A DNA stretch of 64,000 bases from Ferribacterium limneticum. GTDB taxonomy: Bacteria; Pseudomonadota; Gammaproteobacteria; Burkholderiales; Rhodocyclaceae. The notes beneath the pieces were generated by a model, which did not search any database, had not been told where the DNA came from, and saw nothing but the letters and a program-made list of their open reading frames with translations. The DNA is taken from NCBI RefSeq assembly GCF_020510585.1, contig NZ_CP075190.1:248001-312000 (forward strand), given 5' to 3'. The position numbers and the translations under genes are program-made. Below, one piece after another: positions 28,647 to 40,088 of this stretch (within the stretch, counting starts at the first letter, position 1; every line of letters starts with the position of its first letter).

Positions 28647-30425
28647 ATGAGTACCTATATCGCCCCGATTCGCGACATGCAGTTCGTCCTCAACGAAGTG
28701 GCCGGCCTCGAAGAAATCTGCGCCCTGCCCGGTAACGAGGAGTGTTCCGTCGATCTCGTCGAGTCCATTCTCGACGAAGCCTCCAAGTTCGCCACCGGCG
28801 TTCTCGACCCGATCAACAGCGTCGGCGACCGTGTCGGTCACGTCTGCAAGGACGGCGTCGTGACCACGGCGCCCGGTTTCAAGGAAGCCTACAAGCTGTT
28901 CGCCGAAACCGGCTGGAACTCCATGCCCTTCTCGCCGGAGTACGGTGGCCAGGGCCTGCCGGCCGTCGTCTCGATGGCGGTCAATGAAATGTGGAAGGGC
29001 GCCAACATGGCCTTCGGCCTGTGCCCGATGCTGACCGGCGGCGCCATCGAAGCCATCGCCCACCACGCTTCCGACGAACTCAAGCAGAAGTACCTGCCGA
29101 AGATGATCGAAGGCACGTGGACCGGCACGATGAACCTGACTGAGCCGAACGCCGGTTCCGATCTGGCCGCCATTTCCTCCAAGGCCAAGGCCGTCGGCGA
29201 TGGCAGCTACCTGATCAGCGGCACCAAGATCTTCATCACCTGGGGCGAGCATGATGTCGCCGAGAACATCGTTCACCTCGTGCTGGCCCGCCTGCCGGAC
29301 GCACCGCCGGGACTGAAGGGGATTTCGCTCTTCCTCGTGCCGAAGTTCCTGGTCAATGCCGACGGCTCGCTGGGCAAGCGCAATGACCTGATCTGCGCTT
29401 CGATCGAACACAAGCTCGGCATCCACGGCAGCCCGACCGCCGTCATGTCCTACGGCGAAAACGAAGGCGCTGTCGGCTACCTGATCGGCGACGAGAACAA
29501 GGGCATCGGCTACATGTTCACGATGATGAACCACGCCCGCGTCAACGTCGGCCTCGAAGGCGTCGGCATCGCCGAGCGCGCCTACCAGCACGCCCTGTGG
29601 TACGCCCGTGAGCGAGTGCAAGGCGCCCCGGTTGGCGACAAATCCGGCGTCAAGAAACCTATCCTTCATCACCCGGATGTCCGCCGCATGCTCATGGACA
29701 TCAAGTCTCGCACCGAAGCCATGCGCACGCTGGCCTACTACACCGCCGCCAACATCGACCGCGCCCATGCCGGCAATGCCGCCGCTCAGGCCCGTGTCGA
29801 CCTGCTGACCCCGGTGGTCAAGGGCTGGAGCACGGAGCAGGGCGTCGAGCTGTCGTCGACCGCGCTGCAGGTCTTCGGTGGTGTCGGCTTCGTCGAAGAA
29901 ACGGGTGCTGCCCAGTACTACCGCGACTCGCGCATCACGACCATCTACGAAGGCACGACCGCCATTCAGGCCAACGACCTGGTCGGCCGCAAGCTGGCTC
30001 GCGAAAAGGTGCCGGGCGCTGCCATGAAGGCGCTGGTCGCCGAAATGTCGGTGACTGCTCAGGAACTGGAAGGCCATGCCCAACTGGGCGGCATCGCAGC
30101 CCATCTGAAAAATGGCATTAATGCCCTGTCGACCGCAGCCGACTGGATCGTCGCCAACTACGAGAGCAATCCGCAGGCTGTCCATGCCGGTTCCGTGCCT
30201 TTCCTCAAGCTGACTGGCATCGTCGTTGGCGGCTGGCTCATGGCCAAGTCGGCGGCGATTGCCGTCAAGCACATCGCCGACGGCACGACCGATGACTTCT
30301 ACAAGGCCAAGCTGGCCACGGCCAACTACTTCGCCGCCCACCAGCTGCCGTTCGCCGCTGCCTACTCCGCCGAAATGACCGGCGGTGCAGAGTCGGTGTT
30401 CGCCCTGCCTGAAAACCTGTTCTGA
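28647..30425 (+). CDS. Acyl-CoA dehydrogenase (large, DmdC-like subfamily)
   Basis: A 592-residue flavoprotein, longer than the ~380-residue classical enzymes because of an N-terminal extension and an additional C-terminal helical domain, as in the DmdC/AcdB-like group. The FAD/substrate motifs [13 protein letters not shown] and [21 protein letters not shown] and the catalytic glutamate in [13 protein letters not shown] are all present. It would introduce the alpha-beta double bond and pass electrons to the adjacent ETF. Ribosome site ACGGAGA. The natural substrate is unknown; fatty acyl-CoA or 3-methylthiopropanoyl-CoA are possibilities for the subfamily. Confidence 0.93.
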   Translation: MSTYIAPIRDMQFVLNEVAGLEEICALPGNEECSVDLVESILDEASKFATGVLDPINSVGDRVGHVCKDGVVTTAPGFKEAYKLFAETGWNSMPFSPEYGGQGLPAVVSMAVNEMWKGANMAFGLCPMLTGGAIEAIAHHASDELKQKYLPKMIEGTWTGTMNLTEPNAGSDLAAISSKAKAVGDGSYLISGTKIFITWGEHDVAENIVHLVLARLPDAPPGLKGISLFLVPKFLVNADGSLGKRNDLICASIEHKLGIHGSPTAVMSYGENEGAVGYLIGDENKGIGYMFTMMNHARVNVGLEGVGIAERAYQHALWYARERVQGAPVGDKSGVKKPILHHPDVRRMLMDIKSRTEAMRTLAYYTAANIDRAHAGNAAAQARVDLLTPVVKGWSTEQGVELSSTALQVFGGVGFVEETGAAQYYRDSRITTIYEGTTAIQANDLVGRKLAREKVPGAAMKALVAEMSVTAQELEGHAQLGGIAAHLKNGINALSTAADWIVANYESNPQAVHAGSVPFLKLTGIVVGGWLMAKSAAIAVKHIADGTTDDFYKAKLATANYFAAHQLPFAAAYSAEMTGGAESVFALPENLF

Positions 30426-30427
30426 TC

Positions 30428-32071
30428 ATGACCATGCGCACCGATCGCGATGCGATGGAATACGATGTCGTGATCATCGGCGGTGGCCCTTCGGGGCTGT
30501 CGTCGGCGATCCGCATCAAGCAACTGGCCGAGCAGGCCGGCAAGGAAGTCTCGGTCTGCCTGCTCGAAAAGGGCTCGGAAATCGGCGCCCATATCCTGTC
30601 CGGCGCCGTGCTCGAACCGCATGCGCTGGCCGAACTTTTTCCCGACTGGCAGGACCGCGGTGCGCCGCTCAACACGCCGGCCGGTGAAGACAGGCTGCTG
30701 TATCTGACGGAAGCGGGCGCTTACAAACTGCCGACGCCGCCGCAGATGGGCAACCACGGCAACTACATCATCAGTCTGGGCAATCTGGCCCGCTGGCTCG
30801 GTGAGCAGGCCGAGGCGCTCGGCGTTGAAATCTACCCAGGCTTTGCCGCAGCCGAAGTGCTTTACCACGAGGACGGCTCGGTCAAGGGCGTCGCCACCGG
30901 CGACCTCGGCATCGGCAAGGATGGCCAGCCCGGCCATAACTTCCAGCCCGGCATGGAGTTGCATGCCAAGCAGACCATCTTCGCCGAAGGCTGCCGTGGC
31001 TCGCTGACCAAGGAACTGTTCGCCAAATTCAATCTGCGCGATGGCGTCGATCCGCAAACCTACGGTATCGGCATCAAGGAACTGTGGGAAGTCGATCCGG
31101 CCAAGCATCAGCCGGGGCTGATCGTGCACACCGTCGGCTGGCCGCTGCAATCGGATACCTACGGCGGTTCCTTCCTCTATCACCTGGAAAACAACCTCGT
31201 CGCCATCGGCATGGTCGTCGGTCTGGATTACAAGAATCCGTGGCTGTCGCCGTACGAAGAGTTCCAGCGCTACAAGACGCATCCGGCCATTCGTGGTTTC
31301 TTCGAAGGCGGCCGCCGCATTTCCTACGGCGCCCGGGCGCTCTCCGAAGGTGGTTACCAGTCCGTCCCCAAGCTGACCTTCCCGGGCGGCCTGCTCATCG
31401 GCGACACGGCCGGCTTCCTCAACGTGCCCAAGATCAAGGGCACGCACATGGCAATGAAGTCCGGCATGGTCGCCGCCGAAGCCGTCTTCGAGCATCTGGC
31501 CAAGGAAAACGCCGGGGCGGAAGCCACCGAGTACGCCGAGCAGATCAGGAAGTCGTGGTTGTGGGACGAGCTCTACCAGGTGCGCAACATCCGCCCGGCC
31601 TTCAAGTGGGGTCTGTGGGGCGCGCTGGCTTACGGTGCGATCGACACCTACGTCTTCAGGGGCAAGGCGCCGTGGACTCTGCATCACCACGACGACCACA
31701 CGCAGCTCGGCGACAAGAACAGTCATCCAAAGATTGCCTACCCGAAGCCGGATGGTCAGCTGACTTTCGACCGCCTGTCCTCGGTCTTCCTCTCGGCCAC
31801 CAACCATGAGGAAAACCAGCAGACGCATCTGCGCCTCAAGGACGAAAGCATCGCCATCAGCGTCAATTACGCCAAATACGGTTCGCCGGAAACGCGTTAC
31901 TGCCCGGCCGGCGTGTACGAAATCCTCGGCGAGGAGGAGGGCAAGCCACGGCTGCAGATCAACGGGCAGAACTGCCTGCATTGCAAGACCTGCGACATCA
32001 AGGACCCGACCCAGAACATCAACTGGACGGTGCCGGAAGGTGGCGGTGGGCCGAACTATCCAAATATGTAG
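30428..32071 (+). CDS. Electron transfer flavoprotein-ubiquinone oxidoreductase
   Basis: A 547-residue membrane-associated flavoprotein that moves electrons from reduced ETF to ubiquinone. N-terminal FAD site [37 protein letters not shown] FAD region, and a C-terminal 4Fe-4S site formed by RYCPAGVYE and [13 protein letters not shown]. It starts 2 bp after the dehydrogenase stop and completes a self-contained route from acyl-CoA to the quinone pool within etfB-etfA-acd-etfqo. Confidence 0.96.
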   Translation: MTMRTDRDAMEYDVVIIGGGPSGLSSAIRIKQLAEQAGKEVSVCLLEKGSEIGAHILSGAVLEPHALAELFPDWQDRGAPLNTPAGEDRLLYLTEAGAYKLPTPPQMGNHGNYIISLGNLARWLGEQAEALGVEIYPGFAAAEVLYHEDGSVKGVATGDLGIGKDGQPGHNFQPGMELHAKQTIFAEGCRGSLTKELFAKFNLRDGVDPQTYGIGIKELWEVDPAKHQPGLIVHTVGWPLQSDTYGGSFLYHLENNLVAIGMVVGLDYKNPWLSPYEEFQRYKTHPAIRGFFEGGRRISYGARALSEGGYQSVPKLTFPGGLLIGDTAGFLNVPKIKGTHMAMKSGMVAAEAVFEHLAKENAGAEATEYAEQIRKSWLWDELYQVRNIRPAFKWGLWGALAYGAIDTYVFRGKAPWTLHHHDDHTQLGDKNSHPKIAYPKPDGQLTFDRLSSVFLSATNHEENQQTHLRLKDESIAISVNYAKYGSPETRYCPAGVYEILGEEEGKPRLQINGQNCLHCKTCDIKDPTQNINWTVPEGGGGPNYPNM

Positions 32072-32091
32072 GTCACACCGAGTTGGCCGGG

Positions 32092-32130
32092 CAATCCCAC
32101 GGTCAACCGGAAAAAAACACAAAAACGAGA
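32092..32130 (-). repeat. Dispersed repeat, copy 3
   Basis: Minus-strand reading gives TTTTTTTCCGGTTGACCGTGG. It lies between the ETF-QO gene and the DUF485 gene, in a leader of about 100 bp. Confidence 0.8.
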
Positions 32131-32172
32131 ACAGCACTGCCGTTTCAACTACCCATCAATTTAGGAGGGATC

Positions 32173-32487
32173 ATGTCTCAACCCAATATCCAGGCAAGGA
32201 TCCGGAGCAATCCGAAATTTGCCGAAATGGTCGGCAAGCGCACGCGCTTCGCGATCATCCTTTCCCTCGTCGTGCTGGTGCCGTACTACACCTTCATGAT
32301 GATCACCGCCTTCAACCCGGCCTGGCTCGCCCAGCCGATCAGCGAGGGCAACATCATCACCCTCGGCTGGCCGATCGGCGTCTTCCTTGTCGTCGGCGCC
32401 TGGCTGACCACCGGCATCTACATCAGCCGCGCCAATGGCGAATTCGATGCGCTCAACGAGCAGATCCTCAGGGAGTCCGCCAAATGA
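32173..32487 (+). CDS. DUF485 small membrane protein
   Basis: A 104-residue protein with two membrane helices (about 30-52 and 65-85; [13 protein letters not shown] is diagnostic). DUF485 proteins (YjcH) stand directly upstream of ActP-type acetate/pyruvate symporters, exactly as here, where the stop overlaps the symporter start as ATGA. A TAGGAGGG ribosome site precedes the ATG. It is probably an accessory subunit or insertion factor of the transporter. Confidence 0.93.
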   Translation: MSQPNIQARIRSNPKFAEMVGKRTRFAIILSLVVLVPYYTFMMITAFNPAWLAQPISEGNIITLGWPIGVFLVVGAWLTTGIYISRANGEFDALNEQILRESAK

Positions 32488-34151
32488 AGCGCTCGCTTAT
32501 CGCACTGATCGCCGGCAGCCTGATCGCTTTTGCCGCCATCGCCGCCCCCGGCACGCTGGAAGGCGTGCAGAAACAGCCGATCAATGTCAGCGCCATCGCC
32601 ATGTTCCTGGTCTTCGTGCTGTTCACCCTCGGCATCACCTACTGGGCTTCCAAACGGAACAAGTCGACGGCCGACTTCTACACCGCCGGTGGCGGTATCA
32701 CCGGCTTCCAGAACGGCCTGGCCATCGCTGGCGACTACATGTCGGCGGCGACCCTGCTCGGCCTGACCTCGCTGGTCTATGCCAAGGGTTTCGACGGTTT
32801 CATCTACACCATCAGCTTCTTCGTCGGCTGGCCGATCATCCTCTTCCTGATGGCTGAACGGCTGCGCAATCTCGGCAAATTCACCTTTGCCGACATCGCT
32901 TCCTACCGCCTCGACCAGAACCGCATCCGCACCTTTGCCGCCTTTGGCTCGCTGACCGTGGTCTGCTTCTACCTGATCGTCCAGATGGTCGGTGCCGGCC
33001 AACTGATCCAGCTGCTCTTCGGTCTGGAATACACCTACGCCGTAATCGCTGTCGGCCTGCTGATGATGGTTTACGTCACCTTCGGCGGCATGACTGCGAC
33101 CACCTGGGTGCAGATCATCAAGGCCTGCCTGCTGCTCGGTGGTGGTACGACGCTGATGCTGCTCGCCTTCAGTCGCTTCGATTTCTCCTTCGATAACCTG
33201 TTCACCCAGGCCGTAGCCGCCCACAAGGCCGGCATCAAGATCATGGCTCCGGGTTCGCTGATGGCCGATCCGGTCTCCGCCGTGTCGCTGTCGCTGGCCC
33301 TGCTCTTCGGTACGGCCGGCCTGCCGCACATCATGATGCGTTTCTTCACCGTGCCGAACGCCAAGGAAGCTCGCAAATCGGTGTTTTACGCCACCGGTTT
33401 CATCGGTTTCTTCTTCCTCGTCGTGATCATCCTGGGCGTGTCGTCCATAGTCATCGTCGGCCAGGACCCGCAGTTCTTCGAAGGCGGCGTTATCGGCGGC
33501 AAGCTGGTCGGTGGCGGCAACATGCCGGTCATGCACCTGGCCAAGGCCGTCGGTGGTGACGTATTCCTCGGCTTCCTGTCGGCCGTCGCCTTCGCCACCA
33601 TCCTCGCCGTCGTCTCCGGTCTGGCCCTGGCTGGCGCTTCGGCCATCGCCCATGACCTCTACGCCCGGGTGATCAAAAAGAATCTGGCGACCAGCGAACA
33701 GGAAATGCGCGTCACCAAGATCGCCTCGGTTGGCATCGGCATTGTCGCCATCCTGCTCGGTCTGCTCTTCCGCGACCAGAACATCGCCTTCCTCGTCGCG
33801 CTGACCTTCGGCGTCGCCGCTTCGGTCAATTTCCCCATCCTCATCCTGTCCATGTACTGGAAAGGCCTGACGACGCGCGGCGCACTGTGGGGCGGCATTG
33901 CCGGCCTGCTTTCCGCCGTCGGTCTGGTCATCCTGTCGCCGGCCGTCTGGGTCAAGGTGCTGGGCAACGCCCAGGCCATCTTCCCCTACGACCACCCGGC
34001 CATCATCTCGATGACGACAGCTTTCTTCGTCACCTGGCTCGGCTCGGTTACCGACAAGAGCGCCCGCGCCGCCAGCGAAGCCGAAGCCTTCGAGGAGCAG
34101 TACATCCGCGCCCAGACCGGGCTCGGTGCCGCCGGCGCCCACGCCCACTAG
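32484..34151 (+). CDS. Sodium:solute symporter, ActP-like (acetate/monocarboxylate)
   Basis: A 555-residue inner-membrane symporter of the SSS family, close in size to E. coli ActP (549). A cleavable-looking N-terminal segment ([19 protein letters not shown]) is followed by about 13 membrane helices. ActP-like landmarks are [31 protein letters not shown], and [15 protein letters not shown]. The ATG is inside the DUF485 stop. Position after the ETF block suggests uptake of acetate or another short acid feeding the same pathway; substrate is inferred. Confidence 0.9.
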   Translation: MKRSLIALIAGSLIAFAAIAAPGTLEGVQKQPINVSAIAMFLVFVLFTLGITYWASKRNKSTADFYTAGGGITGFQNGLAIAGDYMSAATLLGLTSLVYAKGFDGFIYTISFFVGWPIILFLMAERLRNLGKFTFADIASYRLDQNRIRTFAAFGSLTVVCFYLIVQMVGAGQLIQLLFGLEYTYAVIAVGLLMMVYVTFGGMTATTWVQIIKACLLLGGGTTLMLLAFSRFDFSFDNLFTQAVAAHKAGIKIMAPGSLMADPVSAVSLSLALLFGTAGLPHIMMRFFTVPNAKEARKSVFYATGFIGFFFLVVIILGVSSIVIVGQDPQFFEGGVIGGKLVGGGNMPVMHLAKAVGGDVFLGFLSAVAFATILAVVSGLALAGASAIAHDLYARVIKKNLATSEQEMRVTKIASVGIGIVAILLGLLFRDQNIAFLVALTFGVAASVNFPILILSMYWKGLTTRGALWGGIAGLLSAVGLVILSPAVWVKVLGNAQAIFPYDHPAIISMTTAFFVTWLGSVTDKSARAASEAEAFEEQYIRAQTGLGAAGAHAH

Positions 34152-34203
34152 TCACTCTGCGGGCGAGATACGGGAGAACCACGCCCGTTGTCTCATCCCT
34201 TTC

Positions 34204-34227
34204 GGGGCCTTCGGGCCCCTTTTTTTT
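34204..34227 (+). terminator. Terminator after the symporter gene
   Basis: GGGGCC-TTCG-GGCCCC hairpin with an UUCG tetraloop, then eight T. Confidence 0.93.
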
Positions 34228-34382
34228 GTCCTGGCTGGTCTGGTCGGGTGGAATGCCACGATTCGTCGAGGCCCGGAACCGCCGGAAGGATCACCACCCA
34301 GCCTGAACGAAGGATTAGAATTACCCCTTAGCGCCTGAATCCGCAGACGGTTTTGCCTTCCACTCCCCCGGTGTCCTCTCAG

Positions 34383-37300
34383 ATGATTTCAATCGATATT
34401 TTCCCCTGGGATGACAACTTCAATACGGGACTGCCCACGGTCGATGAGCAGCATCGCAATCTGGTCCGCCTGCTCAATCTTCTGGCCGGCCATGTTGCCT
34501 TCAAGTCCCATGAACTGACGCTTGATCGCCTGTTCGACGAACTGGCCGAGTACGCGGTCTACCATTTCGAGTCGGAAGAGGCGATCTGGCGCGAGTATCT
34601 GCTCGACGACCCCGGCGAGGCAGCGCACCGCAAGACCCATGTCGCCTTCGTCCAGGAAGTCGCACGCATGCGCCAGGGATTGGCCTCGCGCCCCCTGATG
34701 GAAGTGGCCGAGGAGACGCTCGGCTTTCTCGCCCGCTGGCTCGCCTCGCACATTCTTGAGACCGACCGCTACATGGCCTACACCGTTCTGGCCATCAGGG
34801 ACGGATTGTCTGTCGATGCGGCGAAAATCCGCGCCAAGGAGCAGATGGGCGGCACGACGCGAACGCTGATCGACATCATCCTGGCGATCTACAGCACCTT
34901 GTCGAGCAATACCCTGCGGCTCATGCGCGAACTGGCCGAACACCGCCAGGCGGAGACTGCGCTGAATCAGGCCAAAGCCGCGCTGGAAGAGTCGAAAAGT
35001 GTTCTGCAGACCATCGTCGATGCCGTTCCGGTGCGCATCTTCTGGAAAGATCGGGACCTCAACTACCTGGGCTGCAATCCCGTTTTTGCCAGGGATGCCG
35101 GCAAGGAGTCACCTCAGGAATTGATCGGCCGGAGCGATTATGAAATGGGCTGGGCGCCCGAAGCCGATCTGTATCGCGCCGATGATCGCAAAGTCATCGA
35201 CTCGGGCATCCCCAAGCTCAACTACGAGGAGCCGCAGACAACGCCGGACGGGAAAACCATCTGGCTGCGCTCTTCCAAGGTGCCCCTCAAGGGCGGCAAC
35301 AACGAGACCATTGGTGTCCTCGGCATCTACGATGACATCACCGAGCGCAAGTTCGGGGTTGAGGCGCTCAGGCAGAGCGAGCAAAAATTCCATAACCTGT
35401 ACGCGGCGATGACCGAGGGTGTGGCGCTGCATGAACTGATCCTCGATGGGGCGGGGCGGCCGGTCGATTATCGGCTGCTCGACGTCAATCCGGCCTACGA
35501 ATCGATTCTCGGAACCACCCGGCAGGCTGTCGTCGGCCGGCTGGCCAGCGAGGTCTATGGCGTCGTGCCCTTCCTTGAGCAATATGCCAAAGTCGCCTTG
35601 ACCGGCCAGCCACTCCAGTTTCAGCCGAACTTCGCACCGCTCGGGAAAACCTTTTCCATTTCGGTCTTTTCGCCGGCCGCCAACCAGTTCGCGACAGTCT
35701 TCGAGGACGCCACGGAAAAGAGCCGGGCCGAAGAAGGGCTGCGCGAAAGCGAAGAGCGGCTGCGCCTGGCCTTGCACGCGGCCAATCAGGCCTGGTTCGA
35801 CCTCGACCTGAGCACCGGGGCGGTCGTCGTCAGTCCGAACTACGCGCGGATGCTGGGCGAGGAGGCGGGTGAGTTCAAATCCAGCCTGGCCAACTGGCTC
35901 GAGCAGATTCATCCCGACGATCTCCAGACGGTCAGGCAGCAATTCGATCGCTGCCTCAAGGAAACGGGGTCGCAAACCATTGAGTACCGTCGGCGGACGC
36001 GTACGGGCGACTGGATCTGGATACAGTCGGTCGGCGAGGTGGTGCAGTGGGATGGCGAGAATCGGCCGAAGCGCATGATCGGCATCCATACCGACATTTC
36101 CGAGCGCAAAAAGTCGCTGTACGAACAAAACAGGCTCAATCGCGCCTTGCGCCTGCTCAGCGAATGCAATCTGGCGCTGGTCAGAAATGACAGCGAGATG
36201 CAGCTTCTCAACGATGTTTGCCATTTGATCGTCAAGGCCGGTGGCTACATGAGTGCCTGGGTCGGCTATGCCGAACACGATGCGGCAAAAACCGTTCGCC
36301 CGGTCGCCGAGTCGGGCTGCGAGCCGGGTTATCTGGAGAAGGCCCGAATTTTCTGGGATGGCGTCAGCAAATACGCCGACGGTCCGACGGCCCGGGCGAT
36401 ACATTCCGGACAGCCGCAAATCAACCAGGCCTTGCAAGCCAACAATCGACAGGAGCCCTGGCGTCGCGCCGCGATCGGGCAAGGTTATCAGGCCGCCATT
36501 GCCCTGCCGCTCAAGCACGGCGAAAGCATCCTCGGCGGCTTGTGCGTTTATGCTGCCGAGGCCCATGCCTTCGGACCCGAAGAGGTCAGCTTGCTTGAGG
36601 AACTGGCGTCCAACCTGAGCTTTGGCATCATCGGTCTGCGTACCCGCGTCGAGCGTGAAAAGGCGGAGGCGGCCAATAAAGCCAAAAGCTCGTTCATCGC
36701 CAACATGTCGCACGAGATACGCACGCCGCTCAACGCCATCAGCGGCATGGTGCACCTGCTGCGCCGTTCCGGCGTCACCGCGGAACAGGACAGCCGTCTC
36801 GAAAAAATCGATACGGCCGGTCAGCATCTGCTCGAAATCATCAATGCCGTGCTCGACCTTTCGAAAATCGATGCCGACAAGCTCGAACTTGAAGACAGCG
36901 CCATTGATCTCAACGCCATCCTCGACAACGCCGCGGCCATGGTTCAGGAAAAAGCCCAGGCAAAGAATGTGGCCTTGCTGGTCAGCCGTGTCCCGGCGCT
37001 GTCGTTGAGGGGCGATCAGACGCGCCTGCAGCAGGCCGTGCTGAACTACCTGTCGAATGCCGTCAAATTTACCGATGCCGGCCAGATCGAGCTCGGCTGC
37101 CGGGTTGTTGACGCTACGCCGGATGATGTACTGATCCGCATCGAAGTCCGGGACAGCGGTATCGGCATTTCGTCGGAAGCCTTGCCCCGGCTCTTTTCCG
37201 CTTTTGAGCAGGCGGACAATTCGACGACGCGCAAGTACGGCGGGACCGGCTTGGGCCTGGCCATCACCCGGAAAATCGCTCAGTTGATGCACGGTGATGC

Positions 37301-37817
37301 CGGGGCCGAAAGCCTTCTTGGCGGCGGCAGCACCTTCTGGTTCACGGCTCGGCTCAAACGGTCCGGCCTGGCTACGACGATGCCATTGGGAGAAGCCTCG
37401 CCGGAGGAGACCGAGGCGAGGCTGCGGCGCAATTTCGCGGGCCGGTGCGTTCTGCTCGTTGAAGACGAGCCGATCAATCAGGAAATTGCCCACATGCTGC
37501 TGGAAGACGTCGGCCTTGTTGTCGATGTCGCCAATGACGGTGTTGAGGCGATGGCTGCCGCTGCCGAGCAGTCCTACGATCTGGTGCTCATGGACATGCA
37601 GATGCCGCGGATGGATGGGCTGGAGGCCACGCAGAAAATCCGGCAACTGGCGGGATATGGTCAGACGCCGATTATCGCCATGACCGCCAATGCCTTCAGC
37701 GATGACCGGCAGCGCTGCATGGCTGCCGGGATGACCGACTTCATTGCCAAACCGGTCAATCCGGATGTCCTGTTCGCTACCTTGCTCCGGAACTTTGAAT
37801 TGCCGGCGGAAAACTGA
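34383..37817 (+). CDS. Hemerythrin-PAS-GAF hybrid sensor histidine kinase
   Basis: A 1,144-residue soluble hybrid kinase. Residues 1-140 are a bacteriohemerythrin with the full di-iron ligand set: H24, H61, E65, H82, H86, H123 and D128. Three PAS domains (about 200-325, 330-445, 450-585) and a GAF domain (about 600-755) follow. Then come HisKA with H777 ([15 protein letters not shown]), an HATPase ([14 protein letters not shown]), and a receiver with D1071 ([13 protein letters not shown]). The hemerythrin should sense oxygen or redox state; no transmembrane helix is seen. ATG 34383 is used; TTG 34353 and GTG 34371 are in frame. No partner response regulator is adjacent. Confidence 0.93.
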   Translation: MISIDIFPWDDNFNTGLPTVDEQHRNLVRLLNLLAGHVAFKSHELTLDRLFDELAEYAVYHFESEEAIWREYLLDDPGEAAHRKTHVAFVQEVARMRQGLASRPLMEVAEETLGFLARWLASHILETDRYMAYTVLAIRDGLSVDAAKIRAKEQMGGTTRTLIDIILAIYSTLSSNTLRLMRELAEHRQAETALNQAKAALEESKSVLQTIVDAVPVRIFWKDRDLNYLGCNPVFARDAGKESPQELIGRSDYEMGWAPEADLYRADDRKVIDSGIPKLNYEEPQTTPDGKTIWLRSSKVPLKGGNNETIGVLGIYDDITERKFGVEALRQSEQKFHNLYAAMTEGVALHELILDGAGRPVDYRLLDVNPAYESILGTTRQAVVGRLASEVYGVVPFLEQYAKVALTGQPLQFQPNFAPLGKTFSISVFSPAANQFATVFEDATEKSRAEEGLRESEERLRLALHAANQAWFDLDLSTGAVVVSPNYARMLGEEAGEFKSSLANWLEQIHPDDLQTVRQQFDRCLKETGSQTIEYRRRTRTGDWIWIQSVGEVVQWDGENRPKRMIGIHTDISERKKSLYEQNRLNRALRLLSECNLALVRNDSEMQLLNDVCHLIVKAGGYMSAWVGYAEHDAAKTVRPVAESGCEPGYLEKARIFWDGVSKYADGPTARAIHSGQPQINQALQANNRQEPWRRAAIGQGYQAAIALPLKHGESILGGLCVYAAEAHAFGPEEVSLLEELASNLSFGIIGLRTRVEREKAEAANKAKSSFIANMSHEIRTPLNAISGMVHLLRRSGVTAEQDSRLEKIDTAGQHLLEIINAVLDLSKIDADKLELEDSAIDLNAILDNAAAMVQEKAQAKNVALLVSRVPALSLRGDQTRLQQAVLNYLSNAVKFTDAGQIELGCRVVDATPDDVLIRIEVRDSGIGISSEALPRLFSAFEQADNSTTRKYGGTGLGLAITRKIAQLMHGDAGAESLLGGGSTFWFTARLKRSGLATTMPLGEASPEETEARLRRNFAGRCVLLVEDEPINQEIAHMLLEDVGLVVDVANDGVEAMAAAAEQSYDLVLMDMQMPRMDGLEATQKIRQLAGYGQTPIIAMTANAFSDDRQRCMAAGMTDFIAKPVNPDVLFATLLRNFELPAEN

Positions 37818-37871
37818 ATCGGGCCTGATGTTCTGGCCGAATTGAAGCGGCCGGTCGGCTTCCGCCCGGAA

Positions 37872-37912
37872 ATTTCATTTTTGGGCCGTTTTTCGGGTTG
37901 ACCGTGGGAATT
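37872..37912 (+). repeat. Dispersed repeat, copy 4
   Basis: TTTCATTTTTGGGCCG followed by TTTTTCGGGTTGACCGTGGG, between convergent genes. Confidence 0.8.
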
Positions 37913-37923
37913 GCCGTGGCTGC

Positions 37924-38922
37924 TCAGCCCGTGGCAATTTCTGCGCGCTCGAACAGAGAGCGGATGACGACACGGCGGATGCCCGGATTGTCCGGCACGG
38001 CGTACATCACGTCGGTCATCATCTCCTCGAAGATGCCGCGCAGGCTGCGCGCCCCGGCCTTGTACTCGATGGCCAGCTCGGCCATCTGGCGGAAGACGTC
38101 GGGGGCGACCTGAAGATCGACGCCGTCGGCCGCCAGCATGGCGCGGAACTGGCGGTAGATGGCGTTCTTCGGCTCGGTCAGGATGCGCACCAGCATGTCC
38201 TGGGAAAGATCGTGGAGGCGGGTGACGATGGGCAGGCGGCCGGCGAATTCGGGGATCAGGCCGAATTCGAGCAGGTCGGTCGGCTTGACGCGGGCGTTCA
38301 GGCGTTCGAGGATTTTCTGGTCGTCGCCGCCGGTCGTCGAAATGAAGCCGAAGGTATGCGTCCGGGTCAGGATGTGGTCGAGCCCGACAAAGGCGCCGCC
38401 GCAGATGAACAGCACGTTGGTGGTGTCGATGTGCCGCCCGTCCTTGAGCCGTACCGGCGCGCCTTCCATGATCTTGAGCAGGGCGTGCTGGACGCTTTCA
38501 CCGGAGGTGGCGCGAGCCTGGCCGCCGATGGCCTTGAGCTTGTCGACTTCATCGACGAAAACGATGCCGCGCTGGGCAAGCTCGATATCACCGCTGGCGC
38601 GGTCGAGCAGTCGATGCAGGATGGCTTCGATCTCGTCGCCGACAAACTGCGTCTGGGCCAGCGACGTCGCGTCGGCCGTGACGAAAGGCACATCGAGAAT
38701 GCGGGCCAGCGTTTCGCAAAGAAGAGTCTTGCCGGTGCCGGTCGGGCCGATGAGCAGGATGTTGCTTTTGGTCAGCTCGACGCTGTCCACCGCCGCATTC
38801 GCCGCCATGCGCCGGAAGTGGGCGTAAATGGCAACGGCCAGCGTGCGCTTGGCCTCTTCCTGTCCGATGACGTGTTCGGAAAGCTGGCGGACGATCTCGC
38901 TGGGTTTGAGCTGGCTGGACAT
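37924..38922 (-). CDS. ClpX-like AAA+ ATPase lacking the zinc-binding domain
   Basis: A 332-residue AAA+ protein clearly homologous to ClpX: Walker A GPTGTGKT (59-66), Walker B IVFVDEVDK (120-128), EFAGRLP arginine-finger region (225-231) and sensor 2 GARSLR (290-295). It differs from true ClpX (about 420 residues): no N-terminal Cys4 zinc domain, the pore-1 GYVG is QFVG (92-95), the RKH loop is shortened to DGRH, and the ClpP-docking IGF loop reads FGF (191-193). It begins 40 bp after minE on the same strand, so it is likely part of the min operon. An unfoldase/remodelling role without ClpP is inferred; the genuine clpX must be elsewhere. Confidence 0.88.
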   Translation of the reverse strand: MSSQLKPSEIVRQLSEHVIGQEEAKRTLAVAIYAHFRRMAANAAVDSVELTKSNILLIGPTGTGKTLLCETLARILDVPFVTADATSLAQTQFVGDEIEAILHRLLDRASGDIELAQRGIVFVDEVDKLKAIGGQARATSGESVQHALLKIMEGAPVRLKDGRHIDTTNVLFICGGAFVGLDHILTRTHTFGFISTTGGDDQKILERLNARVKPTDLLEFGLIPEFAGRLPIVTRLHDLSQDMLVRILTEPKNAIYRQFRAMLAADGVDLQVAPDVFRQMAELAIEYKAGARSLRGIFEEMMTDVMYAVPDNPGIRRVVIRSLFERAEIATG

Positions 38923-38962
38923 CGGGGCATCCTCGTGGCGGAATGCCCCGATGCTAGTCTTC

Positions 38963-39220
38963 TCAGCCCTTTTCGGGAAGGACGATATTGACTTCGAGGA
39001 CTTCGTAATTGCCCTGTTTTTCGAGTGAAACGCGAATGTCCTCGGTGTTCACCTTGACGTACTTGGAGATCACGGCGATCAGCTCGCGTTGCAGGTCAGG
39101 CAGGAAATTGGCGCTGCTGCCGCCGCCATCGCGTTCGTGCGCGATGATCAGTTGCAGGCGCTCCTTGGCCAGATGGGCGGTTTTCGGCTTGTTGCCGAAG
39201 AGCATCGAAAGCAGCGACAT
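38963..39220 (-). CDS. minE: Cell division topological specificity factor MinE
   Basis: An 85-residue MinE. An N-terminal membrane-targeting segment (MSLLSMLFG) precedes the MinD-stimulating helix ([13 protein letters not shown]) and the C-terminal topological domain ([15 protein letters not shown]). It starts one base after the minD stop. It stimulates MinD ATPase and drives pole-to-pole oscillation of MinCD so that FtsZ assembles at midcell. Confidence 0.96.
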   Translation of the reverse strand: MSLLSMLFGNKPKTAHLAKERLQLIIAHERDGGGSSANFLPDLQRELIAVISKYVKVNTEDIRVSLEKQGNYEVLEVNIVLPEKG

Positions 39221-39221
39221 C

Positions 39222-40037
39222 TCACTTGCCTCCGAACAGGCGCTTCAGCAGGCCCGGCTTGACGTAATCGACGAAACGCAACGGCTTGTCCTCGCCGAGG
39301 AAGCGGGCGATCACGTCGTTGTAGGCCTCGGCCGCGTCGGTATCCTTCTGGTGGATGACCGGCGAGCCCTGGTTGGAGGCCTGCAGGACTTCTTCTGATT
39401 CCGGAATGACGCCGATGATCGGCACCCGCAGGATTTCCTGGATGTCCTTGTACGACAGCATTTCGCCGGCCTCGACGCGGGTCGGGTTGTAGCGCGTGAT
39501 GAGCAGGTGTTCCTTGATCGGGTCGCGGCCTTCGATGGCGCGGCGCGACTTGGCCTGCAGGATGCCGAGGATGCGGTCGGAGTCGCGCACCGAAGAAACT
39601 TCCGGATTGGTCACGACGAGCGCTTCGTCGGCGAAAGTCAGGGCCATGATGGCGCCCGATTCGATACCGGCCGGCGAGTCGCAGACGATGTACTCGAACC
39701 CTTGGTGTTCGAGTTCCTTGATGACTTTCTCGACACCTTCCTCGGTCAGCGCATCCTTGTCGCGCGTCTGCGAGGCGGGCAGCACGTAGAGGTTGTCGGC
39801 GTGCTTGTCCTTGATCAGCGCCTGGGTCAACGTCGCTTCGCCGTTGATGACGTTGATCAGGTCATAAACGACGCGGCGTTCGCAGCCCATGATCAGATCG
39901 AGATTGCGCAGGCCGACGTCGAAGTCGATGACGGCCGTCTTGAAGCCGCGCTGGGCGAGGCCGGTGGAAAAACTGGCGCTGGTGGTGGTCTTGCCGACCC
40001 CGCCCTTGCCGGAAGTTACGACGATGATTCTGGTCAC
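39222..40037 (-). CDS. minD: Septum site-determining ATPase MinD
   Basis: A 271-residue ParA/MinD-type ATPase with the deviant Walker [10 protein letters not shown] near the N-terminus, [10 protein letters not shown], and a C-terminal amphipathic helix ([13 protein letters not shown]) for membrane binding. It recruits MinC and is released from the membrane by MinE. Operon order minC-minD-minE is the standard one. Confidence 0.97.
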   Translation of the reverse strand: MTRIIVVTSGKGGVGKTTTSASFSTGLAQRGFKTAVIDFDVGLRNLDLIMGCERRVVYDLINVINGEATLTQALIKDKHADNLYVLPASQTRDKDALTEEGVEKVIKELEHQGFEYIVCDSPAGIESGAIMALTFADEALVVTNPEVSSVRDSDRILGILQAKSRRAIEGRDPIKEHLLITRYNPTRVEAGEMLSYKDIQEILRVPIIGVIPESEEVLQASNQGSPVIHQKDTDAAEAYNDVIARFLGEDKPLRFVDYVKPGLLKRLFGGK

Positions 40038-40088
40038 GTGAGTTCTCGCTGGGTAAGTTATGAAAAGGAGTCGCGTCGAAACGCGCGA

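Noticed and set aside
35109-37646. 845-codon open frame on the minus strand
   Set aside because: Antisense to the hemerythrin hybrid kinase, whose domains and catalytic residues are all intact on the plus strand.
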